Source: Candidatus Competibacteraceae bacterium
GTDB taxonomy: Bacteria; Pseudomonadota; Gammaproteobacteria; Competibacterales; Competibacteraceae
Direction of reading: 5' to 3'
Assembly: GCA_016699715.1 (NCBI GenBank)
Contig: CP065007.1
Location: 2,856,001-2,920,000 of the forward strand
Length of the DNA stretch: 64,000 nucleotides
Positions 36,289 through 44,388 of the stretch are shown here, piece after piece. The first letter of the stretch is position 1. Every line of letters begins with the position of its first letter. Under the pieces are notes generated by a model. That model was not told where the DNA came from and did not search any database. It saw only the letters and a list, made by a program, of their open reading frames with translations. Position numbers and translations under genes: made by a program.

Positions 36289-37767
36289 TTATGGGTCCAT
36301 GGCCAGTTCGACGGTTTCCCGGGGCCAGCCGCCGCCCATGGCTTTGTACAGGGTGACCGTATCTTGTAAGCGCTGATGTTTGACCTCCAACAGCGTCTGC
36401 TCGGTCGAAAGCAGGCTTCGTTCCGCTTCGAAGACCTCAAGCTGCGAGACCAGGCCGGCCTGTAACTGGGCATCAACCTGGTTGCCGATGATGCGTAGAT
36501 CGTTGAGTTGTCGCTCCATCTCATCAATCTGTTGCTTGCGGTTGGCCAGATTCACCAAGGCGTTTTCCACCTCCTCGAAGGCTTGGATCACGGTCTTGCG
36601 ATATTCTTCCTCGGCGATTTGCTGGTCCACCTGAGTACGCTTGATCTCCAGATCGAGACTCGGGTCGAATATGGGCAGGTTGATCGCCAAACCGATGCCG
36701 AGCGTCCAGTTACCCAACAGAGCCCCCAGGGCGGCGCTGGCCAGCCCACCCTGGCCGGTCAGGCTGATCGAGGGTAACTTTGCCAGTCGCGCCTTGCCGA
36801 TCAGCTCGTAAGCCCGCAGTACCCGATATTCGGCCGCCAGAATGTCGGGCCGCCGCGCCAGCAGGTCGGCGGGCAATCCAGCCGGTACGGCCAAGGGGCG
36901 CACGGTACGGCTGAGGGACGCCTCGGGCACGCGCAGATTGCCGGCTGGAATACCCAGCAGGGTCGCCAGACGATTTTCCGTCAGTGTCCGTTGCCGTTGC
37001 AGATCGAGTAAATCCCGTTGCAGACCACGATTTTCCGCCTGCTGTTGCAGTACCCGGGTGTTGGCTACCAGCCCCTCTTGCCGCTGGCGTTCCAGGATGC
37101 CGAGAATACGCCGGTTCTTGGCCAAACCGGCTTGTTGGCGAGCGATCTGCTCGTCGAACTGGCGGATTTGGAAATAGGTGCTGGCCACTTCCGAGATCAA
37201 CGACAGATAGCCGGCTCGATAATCAGCCTCGGACGCCTTGTATTCGGCTTGTTGGGCGCGAATCCCCTTGCGGGCCTTGCCCCACAGATCAATTTCCCAA
37301 TTGAGACCGGACACATTCACCCCGAAGGCGCGCGCCTGGTTATTCGGTGTCGCGGTCAGATCGGTGGTGGTGCCCAAACTCAGCTTTGGCAGGGTACTGG
37401 CCCGTTCCTCTTCCAGGCCGATGCCGGCGGCATCGATACGCGCGGCCAGAATTTTCACGTCCTGGCTGCCGGCGATGGCTTGGCGCACGAGATTATCCAG
37501 GTAAGCATCGCCAAACTGGGTCCACCAATCCGGTCGAATGGCATCGGTGGCCGACACCGGGCCGTCACCCGTTAAGGTCCAACCTGCCTTTTCGGGTAGC
37601 GACGGGCGCTGATAGCCGGGATCGTCCGTATTAGCGCAACCCGCCACCGTGACCAGGCAGACACCGAGCAGCAGCCCCGTCAGCTTGCGGTGAACGCCGG
37701 CGACACCCCTGCCCGGGACGCTGGCCTCGGTGGAGATAAAAAGTGAATCGCTTGTCGGTTGCTGCAT
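36289..37767 (-). CDS. NodT/TolC-family outer-membrane efflux lipoprotein
   Basis: 492 residues. After a basic start there is a lipobox (LVTVAGC) near residue 43, so the mature protein is an outer-membrane lipoprotein. Two internally similar OEP halves follow (for example LVRQAIAGSQDVKILAARID and LPSISLTGQGG), typical of the NodT family of trimeric TolC-like channels. It provides the outer-membrane exit for the HlyD/ABC complex encoded downstream. First gene of the leftward operon; the ATG at 37767 lies just below a long palindrome at 37796-37833 that may hold its control site. Confidence 0.92.
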   Translation of the reverse strand: MQQPTSDSLFISTEASVPGRGVAGVHRKLTGLLLGVCLVTVAGCANTDDPGYQRPSLPEKAGWTLTGDGPVSATDAIRPDWWTQFGDAYLDNLVRQAIAGSQDVKILAARIDAAGIGLEEERASTLPKLSLGTTTDLTATPNNQARAFGVNVSGLNWEIDLWGKARKGIRAQQAEYKASEADYRAGYLSLISEVASTYFQIRQFDEQIARQQAGLAKNRRILGILERQRQEGLVANTRVLQQQAENRGLQRDLLDLQRQRTLTENRLATLLGIPAGNLRVPEASLSRTVRPLAVPAGLPADLLARRPDILAAEYRVLRAYELIGKARLAKLPSISLTGQGGLASAALGALLGNWTLGIGLAINLPIFDPSLDLEIKRTQVDQQIAEEEYRKTVIQAFEEVENALVNLANRKQQIDEMERQLNDLRIIGNQVDAQLQAGLVSQLEVFEAERSLLSTEQTLLEVKHQRLQDTVTLYKAMGGGWPRETVELAMDP

Positions 37768-37795
37768 GGCAGTACCAGGTTCATTAAGTCGGATT

Positions 37796-37833
37796 CAATA
37801 TTGAGAATCATTCAATGATGAATCTCAATATTG
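37796..37833. promoter_or_regulatory. Long palindrome upstream of the secretion operon (Fur-like)
   Basis: A near-perfect 38-bp inverted repeat: the left arm CAATATTGAGAATCATTC is mirrored by the right arm GATGAATCTCAATATTG. The core GAGAATCATT resembles half of a Fur box. It is 29 bases upstream of the TolC-like start codon, as an operator would be. Fur control is inference; a TetR- or MarR-type operator would look similar. Confidence 0.55.
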
Positions 37834-37938
37834 ATGGTAGACCATAAAATCTTGCAGTTTGCGAGCCTGATCTCTTTGCCTGTTCCATGGAGAAGCGGCC
37901 ATGGTTCAACATTGGGCCGAACAAATAGTTTTTATATG

Positions 37939-37956
37939 AAAAACATATATGTTTTT
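37939..37956. promoter_or_regulatory. Palindromic candidate enhancer site
   Basis: AAAAACATATATGTTTTT is an 18-bp perfect palindrome, about 130-150 bases upstream of the sigma-54 promoter at 38084, the usual distance for an enhancer bound by a Fis-type activator such as the one encoded at 27237-28520. Confidence 0.45.
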
Positions 37957-38083
37957 TTGTTGGTTAATTTAAAGCTATTTCAATGAAGCCGTAGATCTGC
38001 CAAGGAGTGAAAAATCTCGACATAATTTTAAAAAATAAATAAAAATCAAGTAAATAAATAAAATTTTCTTGATATATTTATAG

Positions 38084-38100
38084 TTGGCATGCCTTCTGCT
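38084..38100 (+). promoter_or_regulatory. Sigma-54 (-24/-12) promoter of the precursor-peptide gene
   Basis: TTGGCATGCCTTCTGCT has the essential GG (-24) and GC (-12) exactly ten bases apart and matches the consensus TTGGCA/TGC well. It lies about 68 bases before the ATG at 38168, leaving an AT-rich leader. A sigma-54 activator gene is present in the adjacent operon. Confidence 0.72.
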
Positions 38101-38167
38101 TTATCTTGGTCGTACAGCAACACAAAGTTTCCTAAGTTTCCCAACCCTATTTAAAGAGGACACGACC

Positions 38168-38428
38168 ATGACCACCATCACCATTCAAGACCTGGACCTG
38201 AGCAAGACCCTGGATCGCCAGGCCATGGCCCAACTGAGCGGCGGCTACACCTACACCGGGTCGAGCACCTATAACGGCTCCTGGAGCTTCGTTAGCTCGT
38301 GGAAACAGAACGGCGGCTTCAAGAAGATCGGCTTCATCAAGTACAAGGTAGACAAGCTGCATAAGAAGTACCAGCGCACCCAGACCAAGGTCGATCACTA
38401 CGAGCAATTGACGGTGCAGATCGGCTAA
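38168..38428 (+). CDS. Double-glycine-leader precursor peptide
   Basis: 86 residues. The leader MTTITIQDLDLSKTLDRQAM then AQLSGG ends in GG at 25-26 and shows the PCAT recognition residues Leu at -12, Met at -7 and Leu at -4. Removal gives a 60-residue core beginning YTYTGSSTYNGSW, with a Gly/Ser/Tyr-rich front half and a basic, Lys-rich back half, and no cysteine. AGAGGA precedes the ATG at 38168; an upstream in-frame ATG at 38084 overlaps the promoter and is rejected. It is divergent from the exporter operon and followed by a terminator. The core could be a bacteriocin, microcin or signal; no modification enzyme is encoded nearby. I do not recognise a named family. Confidence 0.85.
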   Translation: MTTITIQDLDLSKTLDRQAMAQLSGGYTYTGSSTYNGSWSFVSSWKQNGGFKKIGFIKYKVDKLHKKYQRTQTKVDHYEQLTVQIG

Positions 38429-38450
38429 TCCCGGCACACGCGCCAAAACC

Positions 38451-38480
38451 AGCGGAGGCTCCAGGGCCTCCGCTTGGCGT
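38451..38480 (+). terminator. Terminator of the precursor-peptide gene
   Basis: Stem AGCGGAGGC (38451-38459) pairs with GCCTCCGCT (38466-38474), loop TCCAGG, followed by TTGGCGTTT. The T-run is short, so termination may be modest. Confidence 0.7.
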
Positions 38481-38548
38481 TTCTAACCAGGGAAAACAGC
38501 AACTCGGCCGAAAGCCCGCGCAAGCGGGATTCCGTTGCTAACCTCGAT

Positions 38549-39052
38549 TCAAGTCAAGCGACACACCCGCTCCCAGCGCTGAAAGCGATAGGGCCAGATA
38601 TGCTGGGCATCGACCGAATGTGCCTCTTCCCAGACCAGCCGCCAGTCTCGCGCGTCCCATTCCGGAAACCAGGCATCGCCGGGCACGTCGGCTTCGACCA
38701 GAGTCAAATACAGCCGCTCGGCCCGCGGCAAGGTCTGTCGGTACAACATCGCCCCACCGATCACCATCGGCTCGGTGGCCGGGCCGGCCCTCTCCAAGGC
38801 TTCGTTCAGCGATCGCGCCATCTCGCATCCGGGCGCGTGATAGGCGAGATCGCGGCTCAGCACGATCATCCGGCGACCCGGCAGCGGTCGGCCGATGGAT
38901 TCCCAGGTGCGCCGGCCCATCAATAGCGGCTTACCCATCGTCGTCTGCTTGAAAAAGCGCAAATCCGCCGGCAGATGCCAGGGCAGGCGGTTGTCCCGGC
39001 CGATGACCCGGTTGCGGGCCAACGCGGCGATCAGCGTCAATGGCGCGCTCAT
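38549..39052 (-). CDS. folA: Dihydrofolate reductase
   Basis: 167 residues. NADPH-dependent reduction of dihydrofolate to tetrahydrofolate, in the cytosol. Signatures: IAALARNRVIGRDNRLPWHLPADLRFFKQTT (N-terminal substrate pocket), GRRTWESIGRPLPGRRMIVLSRD, and MVIGGAMLYRQTLPRAERLYLT (NADPH site). I use the ATG at 39052, where the conserved sequence begins; the longer frame upstream is antisense-like material from apaH. The start overlaps the apaH stop by four bases (ATGA), so the two are coupled. Confidence 0.95.
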   Translation of the reverse strand: MSAPLTLIAALARNRVIGRDNRLPWHLPADLRFFKQTTMGKPLLMGRRTWESIGRPLPGRRMIVLSRDLAYHAPGCEMARSLNEALERAGPATEPMVIGGAMLYRQTLPRAERLYLTLVEADVPGDAWFPEWDARDWRLVWEEAHSVDAQHIWPYRFQRWERVCRLT

Positions 39053-39882
39053 GTCGGCACCGGCGGCAGGTTGTGGGCCGGCACGCTCCAGGCGGGAACG
39101 CCGGGTTCGTCCAACCGGATAGCGGTCAATCGATTGCCCCAGACGCAGCCGCTGTCCAGCGCGTAAATACCCGGTGCGCGGTAGTAGCCCAACGAGGCCC
39201 AGTGGCCAAACACCAGATTGAGATCGGCGTTGCGCCGCCCCGGCACGGCGAACCAGGGCAGCAAGCCTGGTCCCTGACTGCCGGGCGCCCCTTTTTCCCC
39301 GAAGGACAGCGAGCCGTCCGCCGTGCAAAACCGCATCCGGGTCAGGGCGTTGACGGTGAAGCGCAGCCGATCGTAACCGCTCAGGTCGTTCCGCCAGCGC
39401 CGTGGCTCACCGCCGAACATGTGCGCCAGAAACTGCTGGTAATCCGGCCCGCGCAGGGTCGCCGCCAGTTCCGCCGCGCCGCGTTGCGCCAAGGCCAAAT
39501 CCCACTGCGGCGGTAACCCGGCATGAGTCATGGTAAAACCCAGTTCGGCATCGTGATGCAACAGCGGACACCGGCGCAGCCAGTCCAGCAGTTCATCGCG
39601 ATCGGGTGCGTCCAGGATGGAATGGAAAGTGTCCTTGCGTTTGGGTTTCACCAGGCCGGCGGCAACCGCCAGCAGAGTCAGATCGTGGTTGCCCAACACC
39701 GCCACCACCCGCTCGCCCAGACCGTGCACCAGTCGTAGCACCTCGACCGAGTGCGGCCCGCGATTGATCAGATCGCCGACCAGCCACAGCATGTCAACGG
39801 CGGGATCGAAGCGCAGCAGGTCGAGCAAGCGCCGCAGCGGGTCGTAACAGCCCTGAATGTCGCCGATGGCGTAAACAGCCAT
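39049..39882 (-). CDS. apaH: Symmetrical bis(5'-nucleosyl)-tetraphosphatase
   Basis: 277 residues, standard ApaH length. Hydrolyses Ap4A symmetrically to two ADP and belongs to the metallophosphatase fold. Signature: AVYAIGDIQGCYDPL (GDxxG), LVGDLINRGPHSVEVL (GDxxxRG), VAVLGNHDLTLLA (GNHD), and the late TMTHAGLPPQWDL. All metal ligands are present. It begins three bases after the acvB stop and overlaps folA by four, forming the end of a long leftward run from fmdB. Confidence 0.95.
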   Translation of the reverse strand: MAVYAIGDIQGCYDPLRRLLDLLRFDPAVDMLWLVGDLINRGPHSVEVLRLVHGLGERVVAVLGNHDLTLLAVAAGLVKPKRKDTFHSILDAPDRDELLDWLRRCPLLHHDAELGFTMTHAGLPPQWDLALAQRGAAELAATLRGPDYQQFLAHMFGGEPRRWRNDLSGYDRLRFTVNALTRMRFCTADGSLSFGEKGAPGSQGPGLLPWFAVPGRRNADLNLVFGHWASLGYYRAPGIYALDSGCVWGNRLTAIRLDEPGVPAWSVPAHNLPPVPT

Positions 39883-39885
39883 GCT

Positions 39886-41322
39886 TCAGTTCCTGGTCGG
39901 TGGTGGCGGCGCCGTCGTCGCGGGCGGTGGCGGCGGCGGCGGCAGCTGTGCGAGGATGCGGCGGGCGATTCCGGGGTAATCCTCGTCGAAATGGTGGTCT
40001 CCCAGCATCTTTTCGATGATCACCCCCAGATCGGCCAGTGTCGGGCAGGCGGCATCCTCCTCTTCTTCGCCATAAATGCACAAACGCTTGAGGCCGGCCA
40101 ACTTGGCCAGTTCCGGCCGCACCGCTTGGCTGCCTTCGTCAGGTTCGTCGCTGATCCAGTTGCTCAGATGAAATTCGAAGGCGGCGTTGTCCGACAGCCC
40201 CAGCAAGGCCACCAGATCGATCCGGTCGCGCAAGTCCCGCGGCAAGCGGTTGATCGTTGCCGGCAGCACGTCCGCCCCGAAGGAATAGCCGATCAGCACG
40301 ATCCGTGCCTTCTTCCAACTGGCCATGTAGTTGCGCAGCACCCGCTCCAGATCCAGCGCCACCTCATCCGGCTGGCGCGGTTTCCAGAAATAGCTCAGCG
40401 AATCCCAGCCCACCGAGGGCAGGCCGTTTTTGGCCAGCTCCGCCGTCACGGCGCGGTCGAGCAGCGCCCAACCGCCATCGCCGGAGAACATGATCGCGAA
40501 TTGTGGCCGGTCGGGGCCGGCGGTTGCCGGTACTTCGGTGAGTGGCACGCCGCTGGCGCTGGCATCGGGTCGCACCTGCCGGACGATGCTCGGGTCCAGC
40601 CATTGCAACAGGGCGGAGACCTGCGGCAGCCAGCTCTTGATGCCCTCGCCGCCGGCCATGTCGGTCAGCCGGGCGAGTTGGATCGATTTGACGAATTGCG
40701 CGGCGATCCCGGCATTGCAGCCGGGCCGGTTCTGAAACACGAACCAGGTTGTCGGCAGCCGGCTGATGGCCTTCAATGACACGCTCTTGTGATCCGGCGA
40801 CGCGGTACCCTCCAGATTGCCCACTCCCTTACACAAGGGCTTGCGCAAGGGCAGTTCCGGGCAGAAATCCACCGCGATCCCGGCATGAAAGCGCTCGGTT
40901 GGCGCCTGGGCCAGCGCCGCGTAGCCCAGCGTCGCGCCGATACCCTGCCCCAGCAGAACCGGCGGCAGGTGGATCGCCGGCGGGTAGCGCTGTTCCATCG
41001 AGCGGTTTAACTGCTCAAGATCCGTCGATGGATCGGCGCAGGCGGCCGTCGAGCGATCGAGCCGCGCCAGATACTCATTCGAATCGATACCCGCGACCAT
41101 GTAATCCATATTGGCGATTTCCCGCGCCGCCGCGACCAGTTCGGCGTTCCAGCCACCCGCGCCGGAGACGAACAGCACCACGCCCTTGGGTTCGTCGATG
41201 GCATGATAAAGGGCGAGTTTGCCGAAGGTGGGGTCGTCCAGCGTTTCCTCGATGACATCCGCCCGCACGGCGGACGTCAGTAGAACAGCGATCAGATACA
41301 GTATTCGCGATAGGACAGGCAT
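39886..41322 (-). CDS. acvB: AcvB/VirJ-family periplasmic lysyl-phosphatidylglycerol hydrolase
   Basis: 478 residues with a signal peptide (VLSRILYLIAVLLTSAVRA). Two alpha/beta-hydrolase-like halves are visible; the C-terminal one has MFSGDGGWALLD, a nucleophile elbow VLIGYSFGADVLP and the catalytic-like HHFDEDY. A proline-rich tail ends the protein. AcvB/VirJ proteins hydrolyse lysyl-phosphatidylglycerol in the periplasm and are encoded with MprF/LpiA in several proteobacteria. Here mprF lies 34 bases upstream, so the pair sets the level of cationic lipid. Confidence 0.87.
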   Translation of the reverse strand: MPVLSRILYLIAVLLTSAVRADVIEETLDDPTFGKLALYHAIDEPKGVVLFVSGAGGWNAELVAAAREIANMDYMVAGIDSNEYLARLDRSTAACADPSTDLEQLNRSMEQRYPPAIHLPPVLLGQGIGATLGYAALAQAPTERFHAGIAVDFCPELPLRKPLCKGVGNLEGTASPDHKSVSLKAISRLPTTWFVFQNRPGCNAGIAAQFVKSIQLARLTDMAGGEGIKSWLPQVSALLQWLDPSIVRQVRPDASASGVPLTEVPATAGPDRPQFAIMFSGDGGWALLDRAVTAELAKNGLPSVGWDSLSYFWKPRQPDEVALDLERVLRNYMASWKKARIVLIGYSFGADVLPATINRLPRDLRDRIDLVALLGLSDNAAFEFHLSNWISDEPDEGSQAVRPELAKLAGLKRLCIYGEEEEDAACPTLADLGVIIEKMLGDHHFDEDYPGIARRILAQLPPPPPPPATTAPPPPTRN

Positions 41323-41356
41323 GATTGATCCTGGGTCGTCGTCGTCGTCGTTGTTG

Positions 41357-43918
41357 TTATTGTCCGATGGCTTCTTTGTAGCCGCGGGCGATCAGCGCGG
41401 TCAGGTCCGCCAGCACCCTCGGCAGCACCATCATGCCACCCGGTGCCGCCAGATAGCGCGCTTCCCATCGAGGGTCGAACTTGTCCTTGTACTGGTGCAG
41501 GCCCCGGAAATTGTAAAACGCCTCACCTCGACCGAAGACCAAGGCGCCGAACCGGTTCCACAACGGCGCCAGGCTGCGGTTCTGCAAGCCGGACAGCGGC
41601 GCCATGCCGAGATTGAACCAGGCAAACCCCTGTTCGCGGCCCCACAACATGATGCGGATGAACAGATAATCCATCACGCCCTGGACGCTGTCCGGGTGGT
41701 AGCGCATCAAATCCACCGACAGTTCCTCGCCACCGCCCCGCCACAGATTGGCGAAGGCCACCACCTCGGCATCGCGCCGCACCACCGCGATCGGGCCGGC
41801 TCGCAGATAATCCTCGTCGAAGAATCCGAGCGAAAACCCCTTCTCCCCACCGCTCTTGCCACCGAGCCAGGCATTGGAAACCACTCGCAGTTGGGGCAGC
41901 AATGCCGGCACGGCGGCGATATCCACCAGCTCGAACCGATAGCCGTCCCGCTCCAGCCGGTTGATGCCGTTGCGCAGGGTCTTGCGCGATTTGCCGTCCA
42001 GCGAAAAGGTCGCCAGCGGCACCCGCGCCTCCTCGCCGAACTTGAGCAGGGTCAGCCCCAGTTCCACATACAGACCCAGATTGTCCGGGTGGACCTGATA
42101 GAACACCGGCCAGCCACCGTGGCGCTCGCACAGTTCGCGGAATTGCCAGGCCAGTTCCCGCCGCTCCCGTTCGGTGGCGGCGACCGGGTCGCCCATCGCT
42201 ACCCAGGCGCGTCCTTCGACACCGTACATCAGGAACGCGCTGTGATCGGCGTTAAACAGCAAGGCCTTGTCGCCCAGCAGGGCCAGGTGGGCGTAGCTGC
42301 GCGGAAACGCGGCGGCGATGGCGTGGGCCTGGCGTTTTTCCTCCGGCCCCGGCAGGGTCGGCTCGAACGGCGCCGGGCGCAGCAGTTTGGCGACCCCGAA
42401 GAACAGCGCCACACCCATGGCACCCACCATCGCGCGCAGGAAACGCGGTGCTCCGCCCTGATGGCTGAAGCTGAAATCCCACCACAGCTCGTTTGAATAC
42501 TCGATATGCTTGTAGGAGAAAAAGCCCAGCCAGACCGAGCAGAGCAGCACCACGGCGATGGCGGCGAGCCAGCCCGGCGTAAAGCGTTCGCCGAACAGCG
42601 AAGCGCGGCGGTAGAACTGCCGTCGGGATGGCAGCAACCCGGCCAGCAACACCGACAGGATGATCGCTTCCTCATAGTCGGCGCCTTTCAGCAGCGAGGC
42701 GGTGATGCCGGCGATCAGGAAAACCACGGCCAGTAACCAGGCGGCATCCAGCCGGCGTTGCAGGCCCCGCGCCAGCAACAGCAGGCTCATGCCGACCAGG
42801 CTACTGATAAAATGGGAAATTTCCAGAACAGACAGCGGGATTCTATGGTGTAACCACACCAACCTCGCCTCCACCGCCGGGGTCGCGGCCGAGAACAGCA
42901 GTACCGCGCCGCTGATCAGCGCCAGCAGGGCGAACACATGCGGCAGCAGCACCGGCGCCCACGGTCCCACCACGCGCGGCAGCCACAACACCCGCTCCCG
43001 GTAGTGCCGCAGCTCGTACAGACCCAGCACGATGGCGGCCAGCGCCAGCGGCAGCAGGTAGTAAACCAGGCGGTAGGCCAGCAGCGCGCCGAGGAGGTCG
43101 GCGGCCGGCAGCTCGCGCTGGAGCATGAGCAGCACCAGCGATTCGAATACCCCCAGCCCGCCGGGGATGTGGCTGAGCAGGCCGGCAATCTGCGCCACCA
43201 GGAACACGCCGAGAATATGGCCGAAACTCACGGTCCCGGAGGCCGGCAACAAGATGTACAGCACCAGACTGGCCATGACCCAGTCCAGCGCGCCGACCGC
43301 CAGTTGCGGCAAAGCCAGCCGGGGCCGCACCATCGGCAGTTCCCAATGCCCCAGCCGTAGCGGCAGGCGACGCAGCATGCCCAGCAACAGGTAAGCCGCC
43401 GGCGGGATCAACAGCAGGAAGCCCAGCAACCGGCTGTCCATGTTCAGCCAGGGAAGCGCGCCAAGATCCAGCGGGACCAGCGCCAGCACGCCGCCGCCAA
43501 CCGTCAGAATGCCCAGCCACAGGGTCAGGGTAGTGAACACGACGATCCGGGCGATATCCACCGTGGTCAGGCCCCAACTCGAATACAGGCGGAAGCGCAG
43601 CGAGCTGGAGGTGAGCACCGACAGTCCAACCGAGTTGCTGAAGGCATAGCTGAGCAGGGCGGCGAAGCCGACCTTGGGCCAGGGCAGCGGCCGGCGGATG
43701 TAGCGCAGCGCCAGCCAGTCGTAGCCGGTGGTGACCAGATAGCTCAGCGCCGTGCCCAGCAGGGCGGCGAGCAATTGCGGGTACGGCAGTCGCCGAAAAT
43801 AGGCGGTGACATCCTGATAGCGGTACTCCGCCAGCGCCTGATGCAATACCCACAGCGCGCTGGCGAACAGCGCCAGCCCGATGAGCGGACCCGCAAGGCG
43901 GGCGGGCAGTGTTTTCAT
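41357..43918 (-). CDS. mprF: MprF: lysylphosphatidylglycerol synthase/flippase
   Basis: 853 residues, typical length. The N-terminal half (about 1-520) has about fourteen membrane segments forming the flippase; the C-terminal half is the DUF2156/GNAT-like synthase (LLLKFGEEARVPLATFSLDGKSRKTLRN, and LAPLWNRFGALVFGRGEAFYNFRGLHQYK). It transfers lysine from Lys-tRNA to phosphatidylglycerol and moves the product across the inner membrane, reducing sensitivity to cationic peptides. The start overlaps the nudB stop by four bases. The peptide-export module nearby makes resistance to a cationic peptide a reasonable inference. Confidence 0.93.
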   Translation of the reverse strand: MKTLPARLAGPLIGLALFASALWVLHQALAEYRYQDVTAYFRRLPYPQLLAALLGTALSYLVTTGYDWLALRYIRRPLPWPKVGFAALLSYAFSNSVGLSVLTSSSLRFRLYSSWGLTTVDIARIVVFTTLTLWLGILTVGGGVLALVPLDLGALPWLNMDSRLLGFLLLIPPAAYLLLGMLRRLPLRLGHWELPMVRPRLALPQLAVGALDWVMASLVLYILLPASGTVSFGHILGVFLVAQIAGLLSHIPGGLGVFESLVLLMLQRELPAADLLGALLAYRLVYYLLPLALAAIVLGLYELRHYRERVLWLPRVVGPWAPVLLPHVFALLALISGAVLLFSAATPAVEARLVWLHHRIPLSVLEISHFISSLVGMSLLLLARGLQRRLDAAWLLAVVFLIAGITASLLKGADYEEAIILSVLLAGLLPSRRQFYRRASLFGERFTPGWLAAIAVVLLCSVWLGFFSYKHIEYSNELWWDFSFSHQGGAPRFLRAMVGAMGVALFFGVAKLLRPAPFEPTLPGPEEKRQAHAIAAAFPRSYAHLALLGDKALLFNADHSAFLMYGVEGRAWVAMGDPVAATERERRELAWQFRELCERHGGWPVFYQVHPDNLGLYVELGLTLLKFGEEARVPLATFSLDGKSRKTLRNGINRLERDGYRFELVDIAAVPALLPQLRVVSNAWLGGKSGGEKGFSLGFFDEDYLRAGPIAVVRRDAEVVAFANLWRGGGEELSVDLMRYHPDSVQGVMDYLFIRIMLWGREQGFAWFNLGMAPLSGLQNRSLAPLWNRFGALVFGRGEAFYNFRGLHQYKDKFDPRWEARYLAAPGGMMVLPRVLADLTALIARGYKEAIGQ

Positions 43919-44388
43919 GGCAGTCGCAGGATAGCGTCCCGGTTGGTGTAGGACGTAACTTTGGCCGCCGCCGCCGCGCGGGGCAGCCAGTCGTATTCAC
44001 TGTGTTCGGTGGGGTTCAGGGTGACGGGCAGGCGTTCGGGCAAACGGACCCGGAAAACGTGCTCGACGTTCTCGACCGCATCCGGGGCGTAGCGATGTCG
44101 CCAGGGCGGCAGAATCGGAAAGCGGTTGACCGCGTCGCAGGCCACGACGTCCACCCCGTCGCCCAGCCCGGTTTCCTCGCGCAGCTCCCGTCGCGCCGCG
44201 TCCAGCGGATCGCTTTCCTCCCAGCGCAGGCTGCCGGTCACCGACTGCCAAAAATCCGCCGGATGAACCCGGCGCAGCACCAGCACCTCGTCCGCCATGG
44301 TGTAGATCACCACCAGCACCGACTCCGGGCGCTTTAATCGCCTCTCTCCCGGCGGGAGAGAGGCCGGGGGTGAGGGTGGTTTTTTCAA
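43915..44388 (-). CDS. nudB: NudB-like dihydroneopterin triphosphate pyrophosphatase (NUDIX)
   Basis: 157 residues as called. A NUDIX box is present (SVTGSLRWEESDPLDAARRE continuing LREETGL), preceded by RPESVLVVIYTM, the conserved first strand of NudB. It removes pyrophosphate from dihydroneopterin triphosphate in folate synthesis. The start is ambiguous. A repeat element (44340-44384) replaces the normal start, and the only nearby in-frame start is a TTG at 44388, overlapping the aspS stop (TTGA). That adds the repeat-encoded PPSPPASLPPGERR to the N-terminus. Family and product are clear, the start is not. Confidence 0.8.
   Translation of the reverse strand: MKKPPSPPASLPPGERRLKRPESVLVVIYTMADEVLVLRRVHPADFWQSVTGSLRWEESDPLDAARRELREETGLGDGVDVVACDAVNRFPILPPWRHRYAPDAVENVEHVFRVRLPERLPVTLNPTEHSEYDWLPRAAAAAKVTSYTNRDAILRLP
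44340..44384. repeat. REP-like palindromic element at the aspS/nudB junction
   Basis: The hairpin CTCTCTCCCGGCGGGAGAGAG (in the plus strand at 44342-44362) is followed by a G-rich GCCGGGGGTGAGGGTGG tail and a T-run. Same layout as the copies at 16363 and 47635. It occupies the first codons of nudB. Confidence 0.75.

Noticed and set aside
38084..38167. Longer start for the precursor peptide at 38084
   Set aside because: It would overlap the -24/-12 promoter and place a hydrophobic extension before a clean double-glycine leader with its own ribosome site at 38168.
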